Assembly: GCF_009928525.1 (NCBI RefSeq) | Contig: NZ_JAABOK010000016.1 | Coordinates: 91,490-155,489 of the forward strand | Source: Chitinophaga solisilvae | GTDB lineage: Bacteria; Bacteroidota; Bacteroidia; Chitinophagales; Chitinophagaceae | DNA: 64,000 nucleotides | Direction of reading: 5' to 3' | Shown: positions 39,412-48,626 of the stretch, piece after piece | Position numbering within the stretch: position 1 is the first letter of the stretch | Layout: each line of letters starts with the position of its first letter | Notes under the pieces: model-generated | Seen by the model: the letters and a program-made list of their open reading frames with translations, nothing else | Database searches by the model: none | What the model was told of the DNA's origin: nothing | Made by a program: the position numbers and the translations under genes

Positions 39412-39468
39412 TACAGTAAAAATTTAAATATCTGCAATGAAAGTACAGTTACTCACTGCGGTGGCAAA

Positions 39469-40806
39469 TTACTTCGCCTGCAGCGCCCATTTCCTCAGCG
39501 CGGTAACGGCATCATACAATACGCCGGCTTCTCCCCTGAAATCGCCGGATCCGGAAGCCTTTCCGGTGCGTACATCGTACCACTCGTAGAAGCCATTATT
39601 TTTTATTACCCTGTCGAGCATAGGGATGATTTCAGCGTATGCTTCGGCTGGCATCCCGGCATCTACCAGCGCCGGAATCATACGACCGCCAAACCAGGTC
39701 CAGTCGCCGGCATTCTGGTAAACATACGCAGCCATATTGGGAAACATTTCTACCGGATAGGGAGGATAAACAGTCATGCCGATGGTAGCGTACTTTTCCT
39801 TTTCAGCAGCAGCGAGGAACTGGCTGTTAATCTGCCGGATCTCTTTTTTATTATGCAGACCAGCCAGGATAGCGCAGGTAGTGCCTCCGGTGTAGAGTAT
39901 TCCACGTTCGTCAAATTCTTTCGGGAACGGGCTGCCATCGAGGTAAATATGCGGGATATATTTACCGGCGGCAGCATCCCAGAGATGTTTACGGATATTT
40001 TTCCGGATAGATCCCGCTATTTCCTTCCAGTTCTTTTTCATTGGGGCAGCCGCGGGCTTCATGGCCATAAAATCGTTGATGGCAGACAGGAACATGGCAT
40101 TATCATAAATATCTATCGCCCATTTTGTTTCTTTATTGAGGGCAACTCCCCATCCCTTTTCCGGCTGCACATCGCCCCAGTCAATGGTAGTAGCGCCTTT
40201 CACCAGCCCATATTCTTCCGACCAGCGCTGCGTAAGTACAAATTCCAGGGCAGCTTCCATCCGCTGCCATACTGTTTGTTCTCCTATCTTTTCCAGGAGC
40301 AGTTCCTGCTCTCCGGTAGCTGTTATATATTTTCTGACCGCCTGTATCAAAGAGGACTCCTGGTCTGTTTCCACCGTATTCTTATGGCTGGCCCATCCGG
40401 GAGCGAGATTTGAATAGGCATACTGATACCCGACATTTGCCTGTTTCTCCTTGATAACGCCATCAGGTATATTTCCATCTGTGCCCTGCACCTTGAAGAA
40501 AAGCAGCAGCGCGTCTTTCACGTCCTGCCTGCTGCGGACTTTCAACGAACCGTTGATGAACGTATTAAAATCTCTTATCCATATCTCGCCGTAGCCGGTG
40601 CCGGCATTAAATCCGGTAAGTATTCTCAGCGCTCTTTCCTGTACCGTATCCATCCGGGCGTCTGTCAGTATCTGCTGAGCCAGGGCTGCTTTACCCGGAC
40701 TGGTGGCGGATATTCTGCCAGGATAGGATACCAGGTTAATTTTTTCTGTCTGTGCCTGCGCTACGGCCCCCACGAACAAAAGTTTCAGTAAGAATAGTCG
40801 TTTCAT
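39469..40806 (-). CDS. secreted six-hairpin glycoside hydrolase (family not resolved)
   Basis: 445 residues with an N-terminal signal peptide (MKRLFLLKLLFVGAVAQAQ), so it is periplasmic or exported. Trp/Asp-rich motifs typical of (alpha/alpha)6-barrel hydrolases recur: GEIWIRDFNTF, DGNIPDGV, ETDQES, TIDWGDV, DIYDNAMFL, and near the end GDWTWFGGRM and FYEWYDVRTG. These are features of GH63/GH37/GH15-like clans, but I cannot fix the family; candidates act on alpha-glucosidic or related linkages. It is the only clear hydrolase in the locus and so probably attacks the oligosaccharide imported by the SusC/SusD pair. It lies about 47 bases downstream of the DUF4998-type lipoprotein in the same operon. 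Confidence 0.8.
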   Translation of the reverse strand: MKRLFLLKLLFVGAVAQAQTEKINLVSYPGRISATSPGKAALAQQILTDARMDTVQERALRILTGFNAGTGYGEIWIRDFNTFINGSLKVRSRQDVKDALLLFFKVQGTDGNIPDGVIKEKQANVGYQYAYSNLAPGWASHKNTVETDQESSLIQAVRKYITATGEQELLLEKIGEQTVWQRMEAALEFVLTQRWSEEYGLVKGATTIDWGDVQPEKGWGVALNKETKWAIDIYDNAMFLSAINDFMAMKPAAAPMKKNWKEIAGSIRKNIRKHLWDAAAGKYIPHIYLDGSPFPKEFDERGILYTGGTTCAILAGLHNKKEIRQINSQFLAAAEKEKYATIGMTVYPPYPVEMFPNMAAYVYQNAGDWTWFGGRMIPALVDAGMPAEAYAEIIPMLDRVIKNNGFYEWYDVRTGKASGSGDFRGEAGVLYDAVTALRKWALQAK

Positions 40807-40853
40807 CCTTTATTGTTTATTTAGAAATTGTTTTTATCATGAGCGATATGCGG

Positions 40854-42062
40854 TTACTTTTCATGTGTATAAAAGGTACACTCTCCCATCGTCATAAATG
40901 CAGCACCGCCCCAGTTGGACAGTAACCGGAACCGGTAGTAGCGGAAAGCAGGCGTATTTTGCGGTACCGCAAATACTTCCCCGTTCTTTGCAAAAGCAAT
41001 GTCGTCGTCGGTATTCTGTCCTACCGGCAGCCCTGAAGGTTTCACGGATGTATAGGCGCCGATTTTCGTCCAGCTGTCCCAGCTGCCGTCTGCCGCCGGG
41101 TTGTTGCTTCCATAGAGTTCAAATGTCTTTACATTTTCCTGCTTATATAGTCTGTCGCTTGCCTGCCATATTTTAAAGCGGCTGAGCGGAGCGGCCAATC
41201 CGGCGTCAATCGTAAACCAGCAGGGAATTACAGACTGCGTGGCAAAACCAGGGGCGCCATATTTTTCATCCCACAGGTAATCTATCAGCCAGCCATAACC
41301 GCCATCTTTTACATCCGTGGGGAGTGACAGCACTTTAAAATCAGCCTTGCGCAGTTCCCTTTCAAATACAGGAAGTGTTACTGCAGATAACTCCGGATAA
41401 AAATTTTCGAAGGCGGTAGTATCAGGCTTGTACCTGGAACGATAGGTCAGCTGCGAATGTTCCTGGTAATCCGGTAATACCGTCCGGTTCTCTCCTGCGC
41501 CGGTAATGATTTGCTGTACGGTTCCTGCTGCGCCGGTATAGTTCACTTCAATACCCTGTTCGCCGCCGGCAGGCTCGCCCCAGTTCAGGATGACCTGTTT
41601 ACCATCAGCAGATTGCACAACAGACTTCAGTGTCCTGTTTACCAGTGTGCCGGTATAACTGTTTCCGTAAGCCATTCCGAATGCATTCACCACTACCGAC
41701 CTGTTGTTTTCCTTATCATAGGAATATACGATGAAATTATAATTTCCTTCCTGTAAGCCGGAGATGAGTACCGGTATGGTATCTTTTCTGTTCTGCTGAG
41801 GTACCGCTATCTCCATGGAATCACGGTTACTGTTCCAGAAAATCCTGAACGCTGTTACCAGCGGATCGTTGCCGGGAACAAGTGACAGTTGTATGCGGTG
41901 GTAGCCCGACTGAACGATCACAGTATCAACACGGCTGGGGTAAGTTATTTCACCGCCTTCCAGGTATTTTTTATAGGCATCGCCTTTAGTTTTGGTACAG
42001 GAGACCATACAAGCGGGAATGACCAGCATCCATAAACAGGTAAAATATGCAGCGTATTTCAT
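40854..42062 (-). CDS. DUF4998-type surface lipoprotein with C-terminal discoidin-like domain
   Basis: 402 residues from ATG 42062. The 15 extra residues of the longer frame would precede the signal peptide and overlap the upstream gene. The start MKYAAYFTCLWMLV then MVSC gives a type II signal. The N-terminal half (KKYLEGGEITYPSRVDTV, FRIFWN, NYNFIVYSYDKENN) matches the DUF4998 pattern of paired fibronectin-like modules. The C-terminal ~150 residues (WFTIDAG, FELYGSNN, FRYYRFRLLSNW) are a DUF5000/F5/8C-like carbohydrate-binding fold. It probably acts as a SusE-like surface glycan-binding protein. It is 26 bases downstream of a related lipoprotein gene. Confidence 0.88.
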   Translation of the reverse strand: MKYAAYFTCLWMLVIPACMVSCTKTKGDAYKKYLEGGEITYPSRVDTVIVQSGYHRIQLSLVPGNDPLVTAFRIFWNSNRDSMEIAVPQQNRKDTIPVLISGLQEGNYNFIVYSYDKENNRSVVVNAFGMAYGNSYTGTLVNRTLKSVVQSADGKQVILNWGEPAGGEQGIEVNYTGAAGTVQQIITGAGENRTVLPDYQEHSQLTYRSRYKPDTTAFENFYPELSAVTLPVFERELRKADFKVLSLPTDVKDGGYGWLIDYLWDEKYGAPGFATQSVIPCWFTIDAGLAAPLSRFKIWQASDRLYKQENVKTFELYGSNNPAADGSWDSWTKIGAYTSVKPSGLPVGQNTDDDIAFAKNGEVFAVPQNTPAFRYYRFRLLSNWGGAAFMTMGECTFYTHEK

Positions 42063-42088
42063 GTATTGCTTTTTTCCGGATAGATGTA

Positions 42089-43258
42089 TTATTTGGTATC
42101 TCCCCACATGGCGATCTCATAAAAATTCACGTAGGTACCGTTCGACCAGTTCTTCAGCGTTTTAAAACGGATATAGCGCACTTTAGGAGAATGCAAAGGG
42201 AAAGTCACCGTCTGACCCGCCAGCGCTGCATCTGTATCAGCCTGTGACAGCTGTCCTTCCGGCAGTCCGGAAGGTTTGATCTGTGTAACTGCTGCCAGCA
42301 GTACCCAGCTGCCATCGAAGCTGCCGTCGGGGTTGGGATTGTCGGAGCCCCATATTTCCACCACCCGCGGGTTATGCAGTGAGTAATAATAATCCGGCCG
42401 CATATGCCACACCAGCCGGCTCAGTTTAGCGCGCTGTCCCATATCAAAAGTGAACCACTGCGGCATTTTCGAAGCATCGCTGGAATGATAAAAGCCGCTC
42501 GTGGTGCTGCCATCGAAAAGTCCGGCAATGGAACCGTTATGCCCTATCGGCGCATCGCCGGGCAGTGGCAGTCCTTTCATTTTTGTGCGATCCAGCCGCT
42601 GCTCAAACAGGGGCTTAATCACCACGTGCATGGTATCGGAGAGGTTACCCCACCGGTCACGTACATATACGCCAAATTTTGTGGGAATATCCGGCATATT
42701 CCTGGTAGAAAAATTCCCTTCCTTCAGGTTGGTATATTGCGTAGCCACCGGAGAGAACCGGCCGAGAGAATCATCAGCAAGTACCACAATTGCCAGCTCA
42801 TCTTCTCCGGGATTGGTATATTTTATATTCACGCCTCCAAAGTCTGCCGCTGCTGCCAGTTCTTTTCTGACCACCCAGACAGGAGGAATAAGCGGGCGGA
42901 CATCGATGGTTACCGGAGAGGAAATGTTTTCGCTTTTGTCTACCGCATATACCGTCACCCGGTATTCGCTGGTATCTCCGAAACCTGCCACTGTCAGGCT
43001 CCGGTTGTAGCGGCTTACCTTGGTTTCACGGATAGCGCCGTTCGGGGCCGTATACTGCGCCTTGACATATAACAGATCCGGGTCAGACGGGAGGGCATAC
43101 TTTATTTTCACGGCGCCGTGCAGGCTTTCCACCGTAATATCACTGACAGGGCCGGGAGCAGTGCTGTCTTTCAGTGCCGGTCCGTTGCCATCTCTTTTAC
43201 AGGCACATAATACCAGTAACATGAGGAAGATACAGCAGCAATAAATTCTTTTTTTCAT
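42089..43258 (-). CDS. DUF4959/DUF5126/DUF5000-type surface lipoprotein
   Basis: 389 residues. MKKRIYCCCIFLMLLVLCAC is a lipoprotein signal. Two fibronectin-like modules follow (PGPVSDITVESLHGAV with YRVTVYAVDKSENIS, then WGNLSDTM in the second). A discoidin-like module closes the protein (PQWFTFDMGQ, VVEIWGSDNPNPDG, VRYIRFKTLKNW). The order matches the three-domain DUF4959-DUF5126-DUF5000 architecture common in Bacteroidota utilisation loci. It likely binds glycan on the outer face beside SusC/SusD. It begins 40 bases after the SusD stop and is in the same operon. Confidence 0.9.
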   Translation of the reverse strand: MKKRIYCCCIFLMLLVLCACKRDGNGPALKDSTAPGPVSDITVESLHGAVKIKYALPSDPDLLYVKAQYTAPNGAIRETKVSRYNRSLTVAGFGDTSEYRVTVYAVDKSENISSPVTIDVRPLIPPVWVVRKELAAAADFGGVNIKYTNPGEDELAIVVLADDSLGRFSPVATQYTNLKEGNFSTRNMPDIPTKFGVYVRDRWGNLSDTMHVVIKPLFEQRLDRTKMKGLPLPGDAPIGHNGSIAGLFDGSTTSGFYHSSDASKMPQWFTFDMGQRAKLSRLVWHMRPDYYYSLHNPRVVEIWGSDNPNPDGSFDGSWVLLAAVTQIKPSGLPEGQLSQADTDAALAGQTVTFPLHSPKVRYIRFKTLKNWSNGTYVNFYEIAMWGDTK

Positions 43259-43298
43259 AGCAATACGTTTACATCCGTATAGTGATAAATGATTGTCA

Positions 43299-45215
43299 TT
43301 ACCATCCGGTATTCTGTACCAGGTTGGGATTTACCTGCAGATCTGTTTCCCTGACAGGCCAGAAATAATCCCTGGGCGCAACAAACCGCGGGCTGTACAG
43401 AAATACTCTGCGGTTATAGTCTTCATAGTTTGCCTGCAGAATATCCCAGCCGAAAACAGGCATGTTTAATACCTGCGGCGCTGTTTTCCATCTGCGGAGG
43501 TCCCAGAAACGGCTTCCTTCAAATGCCATTTCAATGGCTCTTTCCTGCCTGATGATTTCCCGTAGTCCTTCTTTGGTTGCGTATTTCGAAGGCTTTACAG
43601 AGTAGTTGCTCCATGCATATTCCACGGAAGGCACTCCTGCCCTTGCACGCAGCAGGTTGATATAATGCAGGGCATCAGCGGGGTTGCCTGTTTCGTTGGA
43701 AGCCTCTGCATACAGCAGGTAGAGGTCACCCAGCCGCATCAGGGGCCAGGGATAGTATTCTACATCCAGGGAAGTATTATTGTAGACCAGGTTCCAGTTC
43801 ACTACTTTCTTCGTGTAGTAGCCGGTTATAGAATACAGGCGGCTTTGTTTTTTTCCGGAGTGCTGTTCCAGCTTGCTTTGAATATTGTAGTTACCGTTTC
43901 GCATAAACCAGGTAGCACCATCGAAAGCTACATCAGCATAGAACCGGGGTTCGCGCTCAAAGTGCAGCCCGATAGTACGGTATCCTTCCTGAATGCCGGT
44001 ATCTTTTACGGTAGCGGTGCGCAGCTGGAAGCGGCGGGCGTAATCCCATGTTCTGTCTTCCTCAATGGGAACACCGTTGCGGGTATAAAAAAGTTCCGCC
44101 ATTTTAAGCGGGGGCGCCAGCTTTCCTTTCAGGTTCATGTTAAACATATTGGGATCCAGCTGAGGGCAGGCATACGTCTGTAGCCAGTAGGCGGGTAATC
44201 CGGCGGATGTTTGTCCCCATATCAGCTCACTGTTCCATTTTTCACAAACCGCGTTGCGGATATTCATTTCCACTCTTGTTGCCGGCGTTACGGTAAGCAC
44301 GGCGGGATTGAAGTAATACAGTTTACCACCGGCTGCATGTGCCGCGTCTATGGCCTGTTTACAGGCTATGCGTGCCTTTTCCCATTTACCGGCATCATAT
44401 TGTGCATTAAAAAGTAATTGCCCGTTGTTGTTCTTCAGACCGCCGAAATCATTATTGCCATTAAACAGCGGACTTGCAGCCGTTACCAGCACACGCGCCT
44501 TTATTGCCAACGCCGCCACTCTGGTGATGCGTCCCAGTTCTGTGGTGCTGCTGGTGATTTTGTCCGGCAATGCGCTGTTATCGGTATTGCCTGCAGCATC
44601 ATCTATCAGCCGGGTAATATAATTCACCACGGAATCGACCGGTTGCCGGTATACTTTTATTTCTTCCGGCGTGGCGGTAACAGGCAGGTTCTTATCCACC
44701 ACCGGAATGGGGCCGTACATTCTGAACAGGTACCAGTGAAAATATGCTTTTAAAAATCTGACTTCGGCTGTCCACCTGGCCTTTTCATAGGGTTGCAGGT
44801 CACGGACATTGTTTACATTCTCCAGAAAAATATTGCAGGCCCTGATGCCCTGCCAGAGGGATTTATTATCATAGCCGTCCCAGTAGTTCATGTATGGCTG
44901 CGCCACATTCTGATTTCCCCTGGCAATATTATAAGGGTCCAGGAAGAAGAAATCCTCTGTCATAGGCCAGTAGGTCCACGCTTCATCTCCTCCGCTGAAA
45001 GCAGGATTTTTATCCGGATGATCATCCTGCGGCAGATAGGAGTAACAGGTAAATAAATATTTCTCTGCCTCCAGCCGGTTGGAGAACGCATGATCAATGG
45101 TAGGCACATTATCCGGAACGATATCCAGGTATTTATTGCAGGCAACAAGACATGAGCAGGCAAGGTATAACAGGCAGGCAGACAGATAGGAAAGGCAGGC
45201 AGTTAATTGTTTCAT
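43299..45215 (-). CDS. RagB/SusD-family nutrient-binding outer-membrane lipoprotein
   Basis: About 638 residues from ATG 45215, which places MKQLTACLSY at the front of a lipoprotein signal ending LVAC. A second ATG at 45236 overlaps the SusC stop as TAATG and would add seven residues before the signal, so translational coupling from there is possible. The text follows the SusD plan: early CNKYLDIVP, FLKAYFHWYLFRMYGPIPVV in the TPR region (cited as FLKAYFHW), and the C-terminal LLYAEASNE, LRARAGV, RAIEMAFEG, FWDLRRW motifs. It forms the lid over the TonB-dependent SusC channel and captures the glycan. Confidence 0.96.
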   Translation of the reverse strand: MKQLTACLSYLSACLLYLACSCLVACNKYLDIVPDNVPTIDHAFSNRLEAEKYLFTCYSYLPQDDHPDKNPAFSGGDEAWTYWPMTEDFFFLDPYNIARGNQNVAQPYMNYWDGYDNKSLWQGIRACNIFLENVNNVRDLQPYEKARWTAEVRFLKAYFHWYLFRMYGPIPVVDKNLPVTATPEEIKVYRQPVDSVVNYITRLIDDAAGNTDNSALPDKITSSTTELGRITRVAALAIKARVLVTAASPLFNGNNDFGGLKNNNGQLLFNAQYDAGKWEKARIACKQAIDAAHAAGGKLYYFNPAVLTVTPATRVEMNIRNAVCEKWNSELIWGQTSAGLPAYWLQTYACPQLDPNMFNMNLKGKLAPPLKMAELFYTRNGVPIEEDRTWDYARRFQLRTATVKDTGIQEGYRTIGLHFEREPRFYADVAFDGATWFMRNGNYNIQSKLEQHSGKKQSRLYSITGYYTKKVVNWNLVYNNTSLDVEYYPWPLMRLGDLYLLYAEASNETGNPADALHYINLLRARAGVPSVEYAWSNYSVKPSKYATKEGLREIIRQERAIEMAFEGSRFWDLRRWKTAPQVLNMPVFGWDILQANYEDYNRRVFLYSPRFVAPRDYFWPVRETDLQVNPNLVQNTGW

Positions 45216-45235
45216 ATAGTAAGATTTAACCGGCA

Positions 45236-48200
45236 TTATAACTGAACATTTACTCCGATGTTAAAAACACGCTGAACCGGGTATCCCAGGCCGTTTCCAC
45301 CCTGTTCAGGATCCCATAGCCTGAAGGCGCTGATGAGAAACAGGTTGGTGCCGTTGGCATAGATTCTCAGTCCGGAGATATGATATTTTTTCAGCCCCTT
45401 CTCTCCTATGTTATAACCGATTTCCGCACTTTTCATTCTGAGAAAAGCACCGTTACGTATCCACCAGCTGGAAAGCTGGTTGTTGTTCTGGTTCTGGGTA
45501 AGTCCCAGCCGGGGCCAGAATGCGTACAGGTTGCGGTTATCCTCAGACCAGTGGTCATTGGCAATGGCTTCGAGCAGGCCATGCTGATCTGCGCCGGTGG
45601 TAACAAACGGTGAAATTGCTTCCGGGCTTATCATAATAGACGATCGGGCCGACCCCTGAAAGAAGGTGCTGATATCAAAATTCCTGTACCCGAATGAAAA
45701 ACCGAATCCATAGATGATTTCCGGCGTCAGCGGGTATGCCAGGCCATTCACCATATCCAGTGTGGTGATCTGTCCGTCCCCGTTCAGATCACGGTATTTG
45801 ATATCTCCGCCCCTTACTTCTCCGAAATTTTGCCTGGGAGAATTTTTTACATCTTCATCATCCACGAACAACCGTTCTGCAATCAGGCCGTATACCTGGC
45901 TCAGCGGATGTCCTGCGCGGGAGAGGTAAAGCATGTTAGCGGGATACTGCGGCTCTTCGTTGACCAGCAGTTTACTGGCCGCATAGGTAAATGTGCCGCG
46001 CAGCTGCAGCCATGCTTTATGGAAACTCTTGTTGAAATCCATGGCTACGTCCAGGCCACGGCCTTCAGCGACGCCTACGTTGGCGCTGACCGGCGCGGTG
46101 AGTCCCATGGTAGTCGGAATATAGGCGCGTTCCATGAGGATGTTGCTGCGCCGTTCGTGGTACGCATCGATGGTAAAATTCAGCGCATTCCACAATCCCA
46201 GGTCCATCCCTATATTTATCTTTTTTGACCGCTCCCAGGTAATTCCTTCATTCGGGTATCTGGCTACGGATACACCGGGACGGGAGTAACCAAAATTCTC
46301 TCCGAACCAGGCGCCGAAATCGCTGTTGTTGAGGTTTACATTGGACAGGTAAAAGAAACGGTCGTTGGCATTACCTATCTGGTCGTTGCCTACAAGCCCC
46401 CAGGTAGCGCGGAGTTTCAGCTTTGATACCACGTCCGTCCATTTGCTGAAAAACTTTTCGCTGTCGGCATTCCAGGCAATGCCGAGGGAGGGGAAGAAAC
46501 CGAAACGGTTTTTCTGCGCAAATCTTTCTGATCCGTTATATCCGAAATTTCCTTCAAACAGGTAACGGTTATCATAGCCGTAGGTAAATCTTCCGGAAAT
46601 ACCCTGGTTGCGGAAAGGCAGGGAAGCCTGCAGGTCGCCGGCATTTCCGTTGAGGTAGTTGCGCCGGATACCTATCAGCAGCGCACCGATATTATGCACC
46701 TCTTTAAATGTTCTGTTGTAGTTGATAGCCGCTTCTGCATAAGTGGTAGTATTGACAATTTTATCTCCTGCCTTGTAGTTCAGGTATTCCGTTGCGGTCT
46801 TTTCATTGAGAAGCGAAAGCGTGTAGCCGCCGGATTTATCCATAACCGGACTGGCAGTATAGAAGAAAGGATTATACTGGCGGCTCAGACTGAAATAGGA
46901 ATAGCGTTTGGTATAGGCCATTGCTCTGGCTGATAGTCCGGGGGTGATAAAACCGAGGTCCTGTTTGATCTCCACCTGTACGTTCAGGACAGAAGTATTG
47001 TACTGCTGGAATCCGGACACCATAGATGCGTAGGGATTCGTATATACTTCTCCGTTAGATCCCCTCGAAGCGTTGCCAAACAGCGGGTGTTTGGCTGCCG
47101 GCAGGTCAGCAGCGGGAAAAATGGCGGGGAACAGCACCGGGTTTGCATTCAGCGTACTTTTAAACACTGCGGCGCCGCCGCCTACCGGTCCGTTATAATC
47201 ATCAAAATTTCCGGTGGTTCTGATGATGGCTTCTGTGGTACCGGTGAGTTTCAGGTTTACATTGGAGCGCACTTCGTAGCTTCTCAGCCGGATGTTATTA
47301 TTCACTGCGGTGCTGCGTTGCGTTCTCAGGATGCCTTTGTCCTGGTTCACGGTAGCGCCCACATAATACTGCGCTTTAGTACCGCCGCCGGAGAGATTGA
47401 TGTTGAATCGCTGGTTGCTGGTATACTTCTTTATCAGTGCATCTATCCAGTTATTATCAGGATACAGGTACGAATCATTGCCGGCGATGGTGCCATCGAT
47501 TTTGTTCTGGCTGTAAGGCAGCTGTCCCAGCGGGTTCCGGGTCAGCGATGCTTCATTGGCCAGCTGCATGTAGGTGATGTTATCGGCCAGCCTGAAATTC
47601 CGCGTGTTGGAAGAAATAGAATTTTCCAGCCTGATATTCATTTTAGTAGCGCCGGATTTACCTGTTTTTGTTGTTACGAGGATAACGCCGTTGGCGCCGC
47701 GTGCGCCGTACAGGGAGGCGGCGGCGGCATCTTTCAGTACGGAGAAACCGGCAATATCATCCGGCTGCAGGCGAGCCAGTTCATTGGAGGCAGATTCCAT
47801 CCCATCGATCAGGATGAGGGGATCCAGTTTACCGGAGCCGAAAGACGTGATTCCCCTGATAAAGAAAGAGGCATTATCAGCGCCGGGCTCACCGCTCCGC
47901 TGATAGGAAACCAGTCCGGCTATACGTCCGGCCAGCATGGTCGTCAGATTACTGGTAGGCCCTTTAATTTCTTTCGGGCTGACACTTGTAATGGCGCTGA
48001 CCATACTCACTTTTTTCTGTTGGCCGTATGCCACTACTACCACGTCATTCAGGTCGTTCTTATTCTCCAGCAGTACTACCTGGATGGTATGCCGGCCGCT
48101 GACCGGAATGGTCTGCCGCTGATACCCGATAAAGGAAAACAGGAGCGTGTCGGCCGCGCCGGTGGCAGTAATGTTATAGTCGCCGCTTGCGGTGGTGGTA

Positions 48201-48376
48201 GTACCGGCCGTGGTATTTTTTACCAGCACCGTTACGCCGGGTATTGCCTGGCCTTTGCTATCCAGTACTTTACCTGTGACTTTAAATGAGGTTTGCCCCA
48301 GCGAAATTTTGGTTGACATTAATAACAGGAGGCCATAAAGGAAGCTCCTTGAATAGGTCTGGTTGATATTTTTCAT
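45236..48376 (-). CDS. SusC/RagA-family TonB-linked outer-membrane receptor
   Basis: About 1046 residues from ATG 48376; the frame extends nine residues upstream without signal character. Order: signal peptide (SFLYGLLLLMSTKISLGQ); CarboxypepD_reg-like domain (VTGKVLDSKGQAIPGV to VVLLEN); a VVVVAYGQQKK linker, which is the SusC TonB-box region; plug domain (AGRIAGLV, FFIRGITSFG, PLILIDG, SLYGARGANGVILVTTK); then a beta-barrel to the C-terminal RVFNIGVNVQL. It imports oligosaccharides across the outer membrane using TonB energy. It is the first gene of the operon, divergent from a GntR regulator. Confidence 0.97.
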   Translation of the reverse strand: MKNINQTYSRSFLYGLLLLMSTKISLGQTSFKVTGKVLDSKGQAIPGVTVLVKNTTAGTTTTASGDYNITATGAADTLLFSFIGYQRQTIPVSGRHTIQVVLLENKNDLNDVVVVAYGQQKKVSMVSAITSVSPKEIKGPTSNLTTMLAGRIAGLVSYQRSGEPGADNASFFIRGITSFGSGKLDPLILIDGMESASNELARLQPDDIAGFSVLKDAAAASLYGARGANGVILVTTKTGKSGATKMNIRLENSISSNTRNFRLADNITYMQLANEASLTRNPLGQLPYSQNKIDGTIAGNDSYLYPDNNWIDALIKKYTSNQRFNINLSGGGTKAQYYVGATVNQDKGILRTQRSTAVNNNIRLRSYEVRSNVNLKLTGTTEAIIRTTGNFDDYNGPVGGGAAVFKSTLNANPVLFPAIFPAADLPAAKHPLFGNASRGSNGEVYTNPYASMVSGFQQYNTSVLNVQVEIKQDLGFITPGLSARAMAYTKRYSYFSLSRQYNPFFYTASPVMDKSGGYTLSLLNEKTATEYLNYKAGDKIVNTTTYAEAAINYNRTFKEVHNIGALLIGIRRNYLNGNAGDLQASLPFRNQGISGRFTYGYDNRYLFEGNFGYNGSERFAQKNRFGFFPSLGIAWNADSEKFFSKWTDVVSKLKLRATWGLVGNDQIGNANDRFFYLSNVNLNNSDFGAWFGENFGYSRPGVSVARYPNEGITWERSKKINIGMDLGLWNALNFTIDAYHERRSNILMERAYIPTTMGLTAPVSANVGVAEGRGLDVAMDFNKSFHKAWLQLRGTFTYAASKLLVNEEPQYPANMLYLSRAGHPLSQVYGLIAERLFVDDEDVKNSPRQNFGEVRGGDIKYRDLNGDGQITTLDMVNGLAYPLTPEIIYGFGFSFGYRNFDISTFFQGSARSSIMISPEAISPFVTTGADQHGLLEAIANDHWSEDNRNLYAFWPRLGLTQNQNNNQLSSWWIRNGAFLRMKSAEIGYNIGEKGLKKYHISGLRIYANGTNLFLISAFRLWDPEQGGNGLGYPVQRVFNIGVNVQL

Positions 48377-48404
48377 AACTACGGAATAATTAATTCGACC
48401 CACT

Positions 48405-48424
48405 TAATTGTACATACATAATTA
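48405..48424. promoter_or_regulatory. candidate operator for the divergent GntR regulator
   Basis: TAATTGTACATACATAATTA is an imperfect dyad with TAATT/AATTA arms that overlaps the presumed -7 box of the susC promoter. HutC-type regulators usually bind short dyads next to their target promoter. The site was picked by symmetry and position alone. Confidence 0.35.
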
Positions 48425-48447
48425 CATATTAGATTTGAAAAAAGCAA
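48417..48447 (-). promoter_or_regulatory. candidate promoter of the SusC operon
   Basis: On the minus strand, TTG (48447-48445), a 20-base spacer, then TAATTATG (48424-48417) matches the Bacteroidota sigma-A pattern TTG-N19-21-TAnnTTTG with one mismatch. It lies about 40 bases before the susC start. Confidence 0.5.
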
Positions 48448-48626
48448 GCCTCCGGAAAAAAAATATTTTTAAAAACCGGTAGTATCCAGGAAGATCAGGT
48501 TAAAAAACACTTGATTATCCTGCTCACTATCCTTACAGACAAGGCTTTTCAGGGATATGCTACAGGATGGTCATTGTTGATGAATTATCCCTAACTTGCA
48601 GATATTACTTATGTTCCTACATTTTT

